Shown: positions 47,004-57,924 of the stretch, one piece after another | Position numbering within the stretch: position 1 is the first letter of the stretch | Layout: each line of letters begins with the position of its first letter | Assembly: GCA_037043455.1 (NCBI GenBank) | Contig: JAWPHD010000290.1 | Coordinates: 186,001 to 250,000 of the forward strand | Direction: 5' to 3' | Length of the DNA stretch: 64,000 bases | Source: Cyrtodaria siliqua | Taxonomy: Eukaryota; Mollusca; Bivalvia; Adapedonta; Hiatellidae | Notes under the pieces: generated by a model | What the model was told of the DNA's origin: nothing | Database searches by the model: none | Seen by the model: the letters and a program-made list of their open reading frames with translations, nothing else | Translations under genes and position numbers: made by a program

Positions 47004-48779
47004 ATGGAAAACGAGGAGACTATAAAACATTTAATACACCTGTTTCAAACAGGAGTAACAGATAAGGAAACACTATCTAACGGTATTAATGCAGTAAAAC
47101 CTTTGAAAGATGTTTCAAAGGTAAAAGAGGTTAATTCTCAAACATTAGAAAATTTACGCAAGAGACGACGTAACAAGAAACAACGTAAACGGGAAAAGCA
47201 GAAATATGCTGATTTACCAAAAAAAATTATAAATGAACTGAAACAACGTTTTAAAGATAAAAAATCTAAAAAAGGTATTTTAAAATTAAAACTTGTCGAC
47301 AATCCAATATGTGGTTATTTTAAAGCATACGAGGCATCTGTTGAGGGATACAAAGACCCTCAAACCCTATCCCGTGATTTAAGATCCTTTACAAGAAAAC
47401 AAATTATCAAAGAGATAGCAGAAATGAAGGGATTAAAGTTTCAATTTAGTCTAACTGTAGATCTATTTAAAGACGATGTAGTCCACTCAGCCTGTGAACC
47501 CACATCAAACTAATTGCAACAGAAATGATTTTCTGTTTTTCTGACAGATACATATATTACAAAAAATCACAAAAAAGTCTAGAAAAATCTAGATAGGGGA
47601 AATAAGTTTTTTTATAGCTCAAAAAGGTGCTTTTGTCATAATTCACTGCAGGTTTATGTGTATGTATATCTGCAACATTTTGTTACGACTAATACATTTC
47701 AATGAGGTATTACAATACAAAAACATAGCTAAATAATACAAATTGAAAAGTTTGAATGAGCGATGCATACAGATGCCTATTTTAGCACTGTTTCTTAAAA
47801 TTCGCATATTGAATTACCCCACCCACTTAATTACTATGGATCTGAATTTCAATGTAAAACTGCGTTTCATAGAACATTTTTATGTAAACATTCATAATAA
47901 GATCGTCGATGAAGCACTGGGGGTGGAGGGAGTGGGGGTGGAAATTGACTAATGTATGATAATCGTCGGCATTGTCGGCAACTATAAATACCCAAGTCTT
48001 TGGCATTAAAATGTTATTTTTTTACGTATTTGCAACAGAAACACTTTATCTTCACAGAAACTATTATTGCGAAAAGCGTTAGGTAATCACAGTATGACTG
48101 ACGAAGCTTTAAAAACACAAATATGTATATATGTACATATCTGACTGTGCTTGATAAAAAAAAACAATACCTTGATTAAGGATCCTTCTTATTACTTGAC
48201 TTATATAAACTTTATGCATTCTTTGTTAGCAAAACATGACCTACCTCTGTGATCCAAGCTTATTTGATAATTACTTTGGAGAGAGATAAGGAAAGTATAA
48301 AGAGTTTTATTACCTGGAGTTTTTCAATACCGAGTGATGATACTCATGACAACACGTCCAAATAAACAAACACAAGCTAGCGCACTCGTTTGTCTGTGAG
48401 AACTCCCACTCAGACTAGAAATCCCGTATTGAAAAAATTGTAATTAAGTTATATAATACATTTTTCTAAACTGTTAGTGTTTTTTTTTTATTTGCAATAC
48501 AAAATTACAGTATTTTTGCGCCCAAACTATTGTCAGTACAAAATTGTAGTCATAATACGACATATTTTAGATTATAACTGTGATCACTTACATGTATACT
48601 GTCCCTTGTAACAAACTTGACTTGCATAGATGTTTGGCAATTCGTTGCTAGAAAAATGTAACCAATATGGCATCTGCTCCTTGGAATATACTTTTGGGTT
48701 AGATTATGGCATGTTAAAGTCCCTTCAAGTTGCAAATTTTACAACATACACCTTTTCTAAACCTGTATATAACTAAAAC

Positions 48780-49075
48780 ATTTTGAGAATCCTAACTTAC
48801 ACATTTTGAGAATCCAAACTCTATAGACACAATATAAACGGCTTTAACCAGCCAGTACAAACTCCAAAACTGCAGCGTCAAATTAAGTGTTATCAACTCA
48901 TAATTATTTGTACGCATATTCAATCACGAGTATTTTAGGAACTCGTGAATACGTTTAATCGGTACATATACATAATTATATGATCTGAACACGTGGATAG
49001 TTTTAATAAACGGTTTTGTAGTGTAATTTTGCCATTATTTGGCGGGGTACTTCTTTAACATTTTAATTGTATGTT
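48780..49075 (-). repeat. Dispersed repeat, copy 2, with covarying hairpin
   Basis: Reverse-complement match to 11372-11665. The stem here is TCACGAG (48924-48930) with CTCGTGA (48942-48948) and an 11-base loop. The copy lies wholly inside the 3.6-kb TA-flanked element, so it may be a piece of that family, in which case 11.4 kb would be a fragment of another member. Confidence 0.7.
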
Positions 49076-49812
49076 GTTAATGCAGTCACTACTCTGTTAT
49101 TTTATATGCATAGAGCCTTACAGTAACTTACAGCCAGACTATGCTAATACAAACGCAAAATCTAATAGTTAACATAGTTTGTGGAAGACATAACTTAGGA
49201 GCCTACGCAATCAACTCAATAGAATATACTAATACTTTGAAACATATGCCAAATTTATCATCACGATCACATTTCAGAACTAGTGCACTTTTGCATTGTG
49301 CCTAACGAATTACCTTTCTGACTATGGAGCAGGGCCAACGGGTCATTTTGCAGTATAGGTAGTGAATACATGACAAACATGTATCAACACATATTAAAAA
49401 GTTAGCATACCAAAACAAATTAAATATTTTCAAAATCAGAAAGGAAATCAGATAAACACGAAAGTTGGCGGTAATATTCTCTGGCTTAGATATGTTTTCT
49501 ACACACATTATGGACTAAATTAATAATAGTTTACTATGAGAACATGAGTGAAGAGGTTTCAAATGTCAACATCCTCTTCTAGTGCTTTTGTAACATGACT
49601 CATTCTTGAAAATGTCACTTTTAATAATAAGTGGTTACCAGGATAGGTTGTGGTAGTGTCTTGATAGATCTCTTGCATCGATCAGAACGGTAAATTGTGT
49701 ATATCTATGCCTATAACATTAATACAAACTACATGTACTTGTAATTAGGCAGTATTAGTATTTCACCTCACCTTGCAGTTTGGCATAACATAATTATACA
49801 TGCTAATAACAA

Positions 49813-50080
49813 CAGTGGTGGCGTAATGGTGGATCATCCGCCTCGCATGCGGGATGTCGTGGGTTCAATACCCAGCCTGGTCATACCAATGACTAGACAA
49901 ATTATACTAGTAGCTCCATTGCTTGACGCTCAGCATATAAAGGGTAGTGCTAGGACTGGTCGGCCAGGTGTCAGTATAATGTGACTGTGTGGGGTACCAT
50001 ATCATGTGTCTATACTGATCAACACTAAAAAGGGCTAATGCTCATGCAAATCAAGTTGCAAATAATATATAAATCGGTAA
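49813..50080 (+). mobile_element. tRNA-derived SINE nested in the 3.6-kb element
   Basis: The head folds like a tRNA: A-box-like GGCGTAATGGTGG (about 49820), an anticodon-arm-like CCGCCTCGCATGCGG with a 7-base loop, and a B-box-like GGGTTCAATACCC (49861). This suggests descent from a tRNA with a CGC anticodon (Ala). The body (TTGACGCTCAGCATATAAAG, then CTAGGACTGGTCGGCCAGGT and CAGTATAATGTGACTGTG) resembles the conserved central domain of a widespread mollusc SINE superfamily (MetaSINE-type, from memory). The 3' end is not sharply defined. Confidence 0.75.
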
Positions 50081-51534
50081 TTCAAACTTATTTTGATGTT
50101 GTACTAGATTTGGTATTATCATTCAATAGTGAAAGCTATGAGTCATTGATATATTAGTAATTAACATTGCGAATTATGGCATAGAAGTAGTATAACTTAC
50201 AAGTATGCTGCAACATCAATTACTATAGTATAAATGCTAAACTATATAAGGATATTTACCCATGGTGTTGTGATAGTTTTGTGTAGGAACAGTTATATAT
50301 ATTTGAAGAATTGTCTAAAAACCTTTGAGCTCTATTATGACTATTATTATGGTATTTTTAATAATTGTGCGCAGTTACAGCATAAGTTGGTATGACCATT
50401 ACGAATGAAGTTAACAATAACGCTAACAATGGATTAATAAATCATTGCCGACAACTACAATATAGTGGTCAATATATTATCCGCCCTCCACTCACACACA
50501 CCACCCCCACCCCAACACCCGGCACTTCACCATAAATCTTAAGTATTTACCTTTCACTCTTTCAAAAATAATTATCAAGGAATGATGCTAACAATGGGAT
50601 ATTAACAGCTGCCGACAATGCCGACGGCTACCATATAGAGGCCAATATATTAACCCAACACTTTGTCATCAATCTTAATTTGAGTATTTGTCTTAAACTG
50701 TAACAAGAAATGCATATAACATATCATTAACTTTGATATGCAATTTCTCTATTGCGATTTCAGTGGGTGGGGTAATTCAAAATGCAATTTTCAACAAACA
50801 GCGTTAAAATATACCTGTATTTTGTAATTGTTCAAAGATGTAATTGTTATGATTAATTAAGGTCTTAATAGTGTAATACATCATTAAAATGTCTTATTCC
50901 AAATAAAATGCAGCAGCTACAAATATCTCTAAATCAGGTGTTGTTTTATGAAAAGCGTAAATATAGGAGCTATAAAAAACTTATTTCCCCTATCTAGATT
51001 TTTCTAGACTTTTTTGTGATTTTTCGCAATATATATCACTATCAGAAAATCAGTAAATCATTTCTGTTGCAATTTGTTTGATGTTGAATGGTAAAATTTC
51101 ACAGGCTGAGTGGACTAATGGTGCTACCAAGAAATACACTACTGCAGTATTACGCAGTGAACAAAATGCAATTTCAAGCACCGAAAAAATAAATGAGTTT
51201 TATGATGAATCATTTGATTATATACAAGAGAGCCTTGAAAGATTTACAAACACAGCATCAGGATTGGAGATTGATCACTGTGTTAAGTTTTGCTTGAATA
51301 TCGCAAAATATGAACCATTAAAAGGTTCTTCATATATTCTTTTACCAAGAGCACTAGGTAGGAAAAAAGCAATAATAAACGTAAAATACAATGATAATAA
51401 ATGTTTGTTTCATGCAATAAACTCTGCTATTAATCCGGTTGAAAAGAATTCTGGCAGAGTATCAAAGTATCCTGATATATCGTTTTTGAAGCAAGATGGT
51501 ACTGATTTTCCTACTCCGATTTCTCAAATTTTAA

Positions 51535-51881
51535 AGGGAGTACATCAGGATTTTTCTAGAAATATCTTAAATTATAGAAATGTTCCAATTCATGATAAAA
51601 CACTTATATCCATCAAAATATGATGTTCGAACCATATTGTATAGGTTTAAACTTCGAATACACCATATAGCTAGGACGGAATCGGGCATAAAATACTGAA
51701 ATTAACCCTGGTGCGTAACCTAGGATAGCACATATTACTGTACAGAATGAATTTCCTAGTAACTAAGGGGTCATTTTTAGGATCATTCATTATGTTTAGG
51801 CGCTTTAAAATAGAAAATATCATTATTTGTCAATTTTAAGTCGGACCCCTAAACTCCTTTGAAAAGCCTGATGTACTCCCT
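51535..51881. mobile_element. 347-bp MITE inserted in the polymerase gene
   Basis: AGGGAGTACATCAGG at 51535-51549 faces its exact complement at 51867-51881. TTAA flanks both ends (51531-51534 and 51882-51885). Element plus one TTAA is 351 bases, a multiple of three, and the polymerase frame on the left meets the frame on the right exactly when this block is ignored. TTAA duplication is typical of piggyBac-like and a few other transposases; the terminal sequence does not tell which. The interior is non-coding. Confidence 0.9.
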
Positions 51882-54423
51882 TTAAAAGTAGAAAAACAAA
51901 ACAACCTTACTATTAACGTTTTTGGATATGTTATGAACATGATGAAAGGTAAAAAGAAAAATATAACTATCTTTCCATATCGCATATCAGAACAACCAAA
52001 AGATATCGAGCGAATTAATCTGCTCTTAATATCTGAAGACATTGAGGTTGAAGAAGATGATTCAGAGAATGAAGAAGGAATTATAGATGACAACTATAAC
52101 CCTGATGATTATCCTGATGAACCAAAGAAGTTAACAACAAAATATCACTATTGCTGGATTAAAAATCTGAATAGACTACTCCATGACCAAAAAAGCCATA
52201 AAGGTCAAACTTACTTCTGCGATCGTTGCCTTTGGGACTTTTCTGAGAAAGGACTACTCACCAAACACAAAGAAGACTGTTATGGTATCAACAAAAATTC
52301 TTGCAGAATAGAAATGCCACAAGAAGGTAAAAATCACATAAAATTCAAAAACCATCAAAATCAGATGCCTGTGCGTTATGCAATATATGCTGATTTTGAG
52401 AGTATAATCAAACCACATTTAATCGAACTTGGAAAGAAATCCGAAAATATACACGAAGCTTGTGGATTTGGGTACCTAGATGTTAGATATGATGGCAAAG
52501 CTGAAGAACCTGTTATTTACAGAGGTGAAGATGTTGTTGAAGTGTTTTTAAATCACTTAGAATGTGAGAAAAGCAACATTAGCATCACTTTTGCTCACCA
52601 AAAACCATTAATCATGACACAACAAAATGAGAAAGATAATGAAAATGCAACACACTGTTTGATATGCAAGAATAAAATAAAAAAAAGGTAAAAACTGTAA
52701 AGTAAGAAACCACTGTCATTCTACAGGTGAAAACAGAGGTGCAGCACATACGAAATGCAACCTAAAACTGAAAATAAAACCAGATAAAACAATCATCCCT
52801 GTTGTAGTTCATAACCTCAAAGGATATGATAGTCATCTTATTATGCAAAAAATACATAAAATTTCAGGTAAAATTACATGCATTCCAAACAACGCAGAAA
52901 AATATATATCATTTAGCATAGGACAACTTAGATTTTTGGATAGCTTTCAGTTTATGAATTTGCCTTTGGAAAAATTGTTTAAGGTAACAGACAAATCTGA
53001 TTTTAAAATTACCAAAAATCAGTTTGGAGAACAAACAAATTTACTTCTGCGGAAAGGTGTTTACCCGTATGAATATATGGACAGTGTGGAAAGATTTAAG
53101 GAATAGTTTTACAATAGTCTCGCAGATGAAAGTTTAAGTCCTGAAGATTACGAATATGCTCAAGAAATATGGAAAGAGTTTAACTGTAAAACTCTTGGAG
53201 ACTATCATGATCTATATCTAAAAACTGATGTAACTTTGTTAGCAGATGTGTTTCAAACTTTTAGAAAAACATGTACGAATGCCTGCAAGCTTGATGCTTT
53301 ACATTACTATACAGCACCTGGATTATCTTGGGATGCTTTACTTAAACATACAGGGATAGAACTTGAACTTTTTACAGACATTGACATGCACTTATTCATA
53401 GAAAAAGGTATGCGTGGCGAAATTAGTATGGTATCAAAACGATATGCAAAGGCAAACAATCCACATGTAGCTGATTATAACCCTAACGAGGAAAACAACT
53501 TTTTAATGGATCTGGATGAAAATAATCTTTATGTGTGGGCAATGCGTCAGCCACTTCCATATTCTGGCTTTGTTTGGAAAGCCAGAAACAAGAGTGGGGC
53601 ATTTTTTAAACCAAAACCTGGCAAATGACAAATACTTGAAGTTGATTTGAAATATCCTAAAGAACTCCATGAAGCTCACAGTGACTATCCACTTGCACCG
53701 GAAAGATTAGCAGTGAAAAAAGAATGGTTGTCTGAATACCAGACAGATCTGTTGGAAAATGATAGCATGATAAATATAGAACAACTAGTCCCCAATCTTA
53801 TGGACAAAGAAAAATATGTGTTACATCACAATAACCTGCAACTGTATTTATCTTTGGGCATGAAACTAAAGAAAATACACAGAGTATTAGAATTCAATGA
53901 AAAACCATGGATGGCATCATACATAAAGATAAACACAGAACTTAGGAATAAAGCTAAATCAACCTTTGAAGAAGATTTTTACAAACGTATGAACAACTCT
54001 GTGTTTGGTAAAACAATGGAAAATCTACGCAAGCGGACTGATATAAAACTAGTCAGAACTGACGGCTCCGAAAATGAAAAAATAAGAATAATAGCCAAAC
54101 CCAACTTTGACAGACGTATAAAGTTCTCAGATGAATTGTCAGCAATACATGTTAACAAAACAAAATTAACATTAAACAAACCAATCTATGTTGGGATGTC
54201 AGTATTAGAATTATCAAAGCATTTGATGTATGATTGGTACTATAATACCCTAAAGAAAAGGTACGGAGATGACTGTACTTTATTATACACAGACACTGAC
54301 AGCTTGCTGGTAGACATCAAAACAAAAGATGTGTACAAAGACATGGCTGAAATGAAAGATGGGTATGACTTTAGTAATTATCCGAAAAACCATCCACTGC
54401 GCGATGATACAAATGAAAAAATA

Positions 54424-54789
54424 ATAGGCAAGATGAAAGATGAGTGTGCTGGTGTTGCTATAGCTGAGGATGTTGGATTAAGACCCAAGCTATATTCTAT
54501 TTTGAGAGCGGATGAGCAGGTTATTAGGAAAGTAATAGGTAAAATGAAAGATGAATGTCCTGGTGTTCTTATAGTTGAGTATATTGGAATAAGACCCGAA
54601 CTGTATTTTAGAGCGGATGAGCTAAGACCCAAGCTATATTCTATTTTGAAAGCGGATGAGGAGATTATTAAGAAAGCAATAGGTAAAATGAAAGATGAAT
54701 GTGCTGGTGTTCCTACAATTGAGGATATTGGATTAAGATCCAAACAAGATTCTATTTTGAGAGTGAATGAGCAGATTATTAAGAAAGCA
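54424..54789 (+). repeat. In-frame triplicated module in the polymerase C-terminal region
   Basis: Three consecutive units start with IGKMKDEC at 54424, 54535 and 54679 (37, 48 and 37 codons). Each continues with a hydrophobic stretch, then a RPKLYS-like word, then RADEQxIxKK. Unit 2 has an inner duplication of 11 codons (ELYFRADELRPKLYS region). All spacings are multiples of three. Other Polinton polymerases have this segment once, as part of the thumb region just before the KKAKG word. The units differ from each other at many sites. Confidence 0.9.
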
Positions 54790-54967
54790 AAGGGAGTAAA
54801 AGAATACGTAATCAAAAAAACATATCAACTTTGAGAACTACAAGGATGCATTGTTTGGCAAGATATATGGTATAAAAGTAAACAAAGTAACACTGTCACC
54901 ATTTTACTCTAAAAGATACATAGCACCAGGCGGTATTAAAACTGATGCACATGGTTTTTATAAAAAC

Positions 54968-55858
54968 TTATTTTGACATACACGTTTGGGTATCAGCAGG
55001 AACAATAAGTAGTTCTTCTTTGACAAATCCTCTCTGTGGTGTTCCTTTCAAATAATATCCTCTTATACCTTGCGTCACCATATAACTTTTAATCTTGTGA
55101 ATATTTACACTCCACATTGGATCAGTTGCTCTGCGTCTTCCACCTTCTTGTTCCCCGGGTTGATATAAATATCTCACACTGGCATTCATACAAATAGGAT
55201 CTTCTTTTAATGTTTTTGTTTCAAAAGGAGGGGGCTTTTTTGTCTCCACATTTATTGCTTTGACAACTTCTGGTAATCTTTATACCCGCTCTCTGTTGCG
55301 TTTTTGTGAATCTATTTCCTTTAAGTTAGCATACTGATAGCCAAACAATCTTTCAGCTTATGTTCTGTTAAATCTTTCCACTATAGCTTGGTCTCTTTGT
55401 ATCTCTGTGCTGCCTCGTCGGATATTTACATTATGTTTCACCATCAACTGCGATACTGCACCCATGAATTCTCATCCTGGGTCAACTTGTAATAACTTTG
55501 GATATTTCAGATGCCGACTGTATATATTTGCAAATGCGTTAGCAACTTCTTTGCTATCCTTGGAAGTCAGTGGCTCTGCTTCTTTGTATCTACTCGCAAT
55601 ATCAACCACAGTCAACGCATATTTATATGTCTTGCGGCCACGACCAGAGCCATCATGCGGTAAAAATAACAAATCAGCTTGATGCACTCCATTCTTAGTG
55701 GAAACATCAAACCTGGGTCTAATTGTTTTCTTTGGTGCGGGTAAATAAATCTGCCACCCAGCATGTTTTTTTAAAAATTCTAATGCCTGTTTTGCAAATA
55801 ATTTAACTGCTGAGTAACCTCTCCAAAATCCTTTTGGGCTGTAATAAATCTTTTCCAT
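54968..55858 (-). pseudogene. Polinton integrase (retroviral-type, rve fold) with three in-frame stops
   Basis: The integrase inserts the element into host DNA. A single frame of 297 codons starts at ATG 55858 and ends at TAA 54968-54970. The core catalytic triad can be assigned: Asp in HQADLLFLP, Asp in LQVDPG, and Glu in AIVERFNRT, with 34 residues between the last two. The C-terminal part (VRYLYQPGEQEGGRRRATD ... RGFVKEELLIVP) is the chromodomain-like tail common to Polinton integrases. In-frame stops occur at 55472-55474 (TGA, right after DPG), at about 55360 and at about 55285 (both TAA), with no frameshift at all. It runs tail to tail with the polymerase and head to head with the small plus-strand gene at 55905. 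Confidence 0.9.
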
Positions 55859-55904
55859 TTTTTTTTCTAAAGATTAAAATTTATATAACTATAAAGAAGA
55901 AAAA

Positions 55905-56218
55905 AGGAAATCACAACTGCACGATTCGTTGAACTGCTCGAAGAGCAAAATCAATATAGCACAAAGAAATGGACAGACTTGGAAAAGAATAAAATATCCA
56001 TTATTGCAGATACAAAAATAATGGATACTCAATATGGTCCATCCATGGTATTGACATTATTAGATAACGGTGACGTATGGTCGCCTGATCATCTCAAAAA
56101 TAAAATAGAGAAGACAAATGCTAAACCACCATATTATATTCGACCACTTGGATTGAAACCATGTATGAACAACAAAACAAATAAGTGTCATGCATATGAC
56201 TTTGTCATTCCAAAGTAA
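55905..56218 (+). CDS. Small Polinton protein of unknown function
   Basis: An open frame from a stop at about 55900 to TAA 56216-56218 carries about 104 codons. There is an ATG at 55979, but coding-like sequence (ARFVELLEEQNQYSTKKW) lies upstream of it without any ATG, so the original start seems lost. The C-terminal part has GPSMVLTLLDNGDVWSPDHL and a CMNNKTNKCHAYDF word with two Cys. The pattern of beta-strand-like hydrophobics could fit a small nucleic-acid-binding fold, but this is speculation. It lies between integrase and the minus-strand virion block. Confidence 0.55.
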
Positions 56219-56251
56219 TTATAGTTTCTTAATTTTTTTTAGGAAATCAAT

Positions 56252-56641
56252 TTATACGCCACAAATCCAGTTTGCAGCCATGCCCACCACAATAAACATA
56301 ATGTCTCTGTTTTGTTGATCCGGTGATGGTGTATAGAAATCACTCAACTTAGGCTCTGGTTCTGGAGGCAAACCAGTTATGTAATAATACTGCTTCATAG
56401 CCTGGTCCTCATCATCAAAAGTCTGCTCTGCATGATGCTCCTTCTGCAGTTGCTCGTTGATAAAATCTAATCTCTCTGTTCTTTTTTTATTCCACGCCGC
56501 TTGTGCTGCTTCCATTTGTTCTACGGTTTTGTCATGCCTTTGTCTTTCCTCATCTGAATGACTTCCCATTTTTGTAAACAGACAATTTGAACCGCAAAAC
56601 GACTATGCGCCACCTATCATCATTGCTACTGCACTCGCCAT
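56252..56641 (-). pseudogene. Small Polinton membrane protein, one in-frame TAG
   Basis: The intact part starts at ATG 56569. In-frame sequence upstream to ATG 56641 reads as a hydrophobic Gly/Ala-rich start (MASAVAMMIGGA), a TAG, then SFCGSNCLF. I infer that the gene originally began at 56641, giving 130 codons. The middle is charged and helical (DEERQRHDKTVEQMEAAQAA, then KKRTERLDFINEQL, coiled-coil-like). The end is hydrophobic (IMFIVVGMAANWIC), so it may be membrane-associated at both ends. Similar small proteins recur beside Polinton capsid genes, but their role is unknown. Confidence 0.65.
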
Positions 56642-56670
56642 TTTTATATATATATATTTTTTTTTTTAAA

Positions 56671-56907
56671 TTACTTCATAATATCCGCAGGAATAGTACC
56701 TTGCTTAATCAACATATCCTTCGTAGCCATTGCTAACATTATATCCACGGACAGCATCCCAAAATCTCCCATATTACAATTCACTTTAAGAGCTGGTTTT
56801 CTTTATAGTTTTCTGCCAATCTCAGAATATCCAATAGTTAGAAGTGTTTCCACTCCAGCGTGATACATCATGTTTACAATTTGTTTTCCGTCAATACTTG
56901 TTGCCAT
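56671..56907 (-). pseudogene. 78-residue Polinton protein with one in-frame TAA
   Basis: A frame of 79 codons from ATG 56907 to TAA 56671-56673 is broken once, by TAA at about 56802. The readable parts are MATSIDGKQIVNMMYHAGVE and GDFGMLSVDIMLAMATKDML. The frame lies between two genes on the same strand with the usual short A/T-rich spacers, and its ATG follows an A-rich leader like the others. Function unknown. Confidence 0.6.
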
Positions 56908-56946
56908 TTTTTTTATATGATTATTTTTTTCAATAAATTATTAAAA

Positions 56947-57339
56947 CTATAACGGGTCTTTTGGTAGAGTGGCAACAACAGGTCGCGCAGCATGTCGCGC
57001 AGCAACAGGTTGTGTAGCAACATATTTCCTGTTATAGATATACAAACCCAACCCAGCAATGCCTAATAAAACCACACACGGTGGAATATAATTGTTGTAT
57101 ACGTTTATTTTGATTTTCTCTGGTTCCTCTTCACCTATTGTTATTTTTGTTATTTCATTTGCATCTTGCTTTGCATCTCTTGCATCCTGTGTATCCTGAA
57201 GCAAACGCTTTGCCTTCCTTGCCGCTGCTCCCTTTTTTCCAGCCTCTATTTGTTTTGGATTTTTTACTTTTTGTTGTTTAACAGGTTGTGTATCAACCTC
57301 AGCAGGTTGATCAACTTCACTCTTTTGGTTCTCCATCAT
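56947..57339 (-). CDS. Basic tail-anchored Polinton protein
   Basis: 130 codons, intact. The N-terminal half is highly charged with a KNPKQIEAGKKGAAARKAKR motif (residues about 26-45), a Lys/Gly/Ala-rich stretch that could contact DNA or another acidic partner. Then an acidic linker, one clear membrane segment (IPPCVVLLGIAGLGLYIYN, about residues 84-102) and a short Ala/Arg-rich tail (VAARHAARPVV). The ATG directly abuts the stop of the preceding gene (57340-57342), so the two are probably co-expressed. Function unknown; a virion membrane or core-associated part is plausible from the neighbourhood. Confidence 0.7.
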   Translation of the reverse strand: MMENQKSEVDQPAEVDTQPVKQQKVKNPKQIEAGKKGAAARKAKRLLQDTQDARDAKQDANEITKITIGEEEPEKIKINVYNNYIPPCVVLLGIAGLGLYIYNRKYVATQPVAARHAARPVVATLPKDPL

Positions 57340-57924
57340 TTATATTATCTGTTGTTTTTTTTTATTAAAATCAATATTTCTAACAGTTGTCAGTATTGCT
57401 GTAAATGGTGCTAAGCACATCCCATACCTGAAATACAACTCACAACAAGCATTTGTTAGAGCATGACTAATAAATGGGTCTTCCTCCAAATCTTCTATCA
57501 GTTTTGGTGGATTGATCACATTGAAATATTTTGATACTCCCATCACATACAAGTTAATAAAAGACTTGCCTAAAGTCTTGGTCACGCTTGTCCCAAGCCT
57601 TGCTTCATATCTGCAGTAAAGTGTGTTAATTTCATCCGGGGGCATGCTATCTATATTCGTGAGTTGTATGTCTCTACCCAAATATTGACGGCTACCACCG
57701 CCAGCCACTATGGCTGATAATCTTTCTTTTTTTGTGTCTTGTTGCTTTGATTCATCTGTGAAACGTTCCGTAGAACCTTCCGGTATGATATCTTGTAATA
57801 GTTCTTCCGCAATTATTTTTATAGTAGTAATTTTATTTTTTATCTTGAAATAAGTATAAAATACAAAACAACCAGCTGCGATATTTACCACGCAACTAGT
57901 AATTGTTAGTATTGTTAATAGCAT
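57340..57924 (-). CDS. Polinton membrane protein, N-terminal anchor
   Basis: 194 codons, intact. Residues about 3-26 (LLTILTITSCVVNIAAGCFV and onward) form a membrane segment. A charged region (TERFTDESKQQDTKKERL) follows, then a mixed domain with SRQYLGRDIQLTNIDSMPPD, a YCRYEARLGT word and ELYFRYGMCLAPFTAI near the end. Not a family I can name. The 250 bases upstream of its ATG are a low-complexity AGCATTGCTATTAACATT-type repeat. Confidence 0.65.
   Translation of the reverse strand: MLLTILTITSCVVNIAAGCFVFYTYFKIKNKITTIKIIAEELLQDIIPEGSTERFTDESKQQDTKKERLSAIVAGGGSRQYLGRDIQLTNIDSMPPDEINTLYCRYEARLGTSVTKTLGKSFINLYVMGVSKYFNVINPPKLIEDLEEDPFISHALTNACCELYFRYGMCLAPFTAILTTVRNIDFNKKKQQII

Larger units (their letters stand above)
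47481..51115. mobile_element. 3.6-kb TA-flanked element with long inverted repeats, inside PolB
   Basis: The left end GTCCACTCAGCCTGTGAA (47481-47498) is matched exactly by the inverted right end finishing at 51115, and TA lies on both sides (47479-47480 and 51116-51117). After the perfect 18 bases the arms continue with indels through TTGCAACAGAAATGATTT and AAAAGTCTAGAAAAATCTAG. The inverted similarity can be followed to about 48000 on the left and 50570 on the right (shared words GAATTACCCCACCCACT and CGTCGGCATTGTCGGCA). The inner 2.5 kb has no frame above 70 codons, so it is non-autonomous. It contains a SINE and a segment shared with 11.4 kb. TA duplication suggests a Tc1/mariner-like or related transposase. 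The polymerase frame is offset by one base across the junction. Confidence 0.88.
47004..54976 (+). pseudogene. Polinton protein-primed DNA polymerase B, split by two insertions
   Basis: The polymerase replicates the element by protein priming. The N-terminal segment (47004-47480) has a Lys/Arg-rich tract (KRRRNKKQRKREKQK) and the words SFTRKQIIKEIAEMKGLKF. The gene resumes at 51116 (YEPLKGSSYILLP), is cut again at 51531, and continues from 51882. Visible motifs: a Cys/His cluster (YFCDRCLWDF, residues CxxC then HKEDC) near 52215; exonuclease DFE in YADFESI (52387); palm motif A in MDLDENNLYVW (53508); motif B in KRMNNSVFGKTMEN (53983); and motif C YTDTDSL (54286). Breaks: a frameshift in an A-run near 52680, TAG at 53104, TGA at 53626, and a frameshift near 54815. 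The true end is TGA 54974-54976, overlapping the integrase tail by 9 bases. The C-terminal region has an in-frame amplification. Without the insertions the coding length is about 1,330 codons, rather long for the family. Confidence 0.9.

Noticed and set aside
47743..49508. Short open frames inside the 3.6-kb element as a transposase
   Set aside because: None exceeds 69 codons and none shows a DDE or helix-turn-helix pattern.
49813..49890. A true tRNA gene
   Set aside because: The tRNA-like head lacks good pairing in the T arm and acceptor and continues into a SINE body.
54378..54815. 145-codon minus-strand frame
   Set aside because: It is antisense to the triplicated polymerase module and open only because of that repeat.
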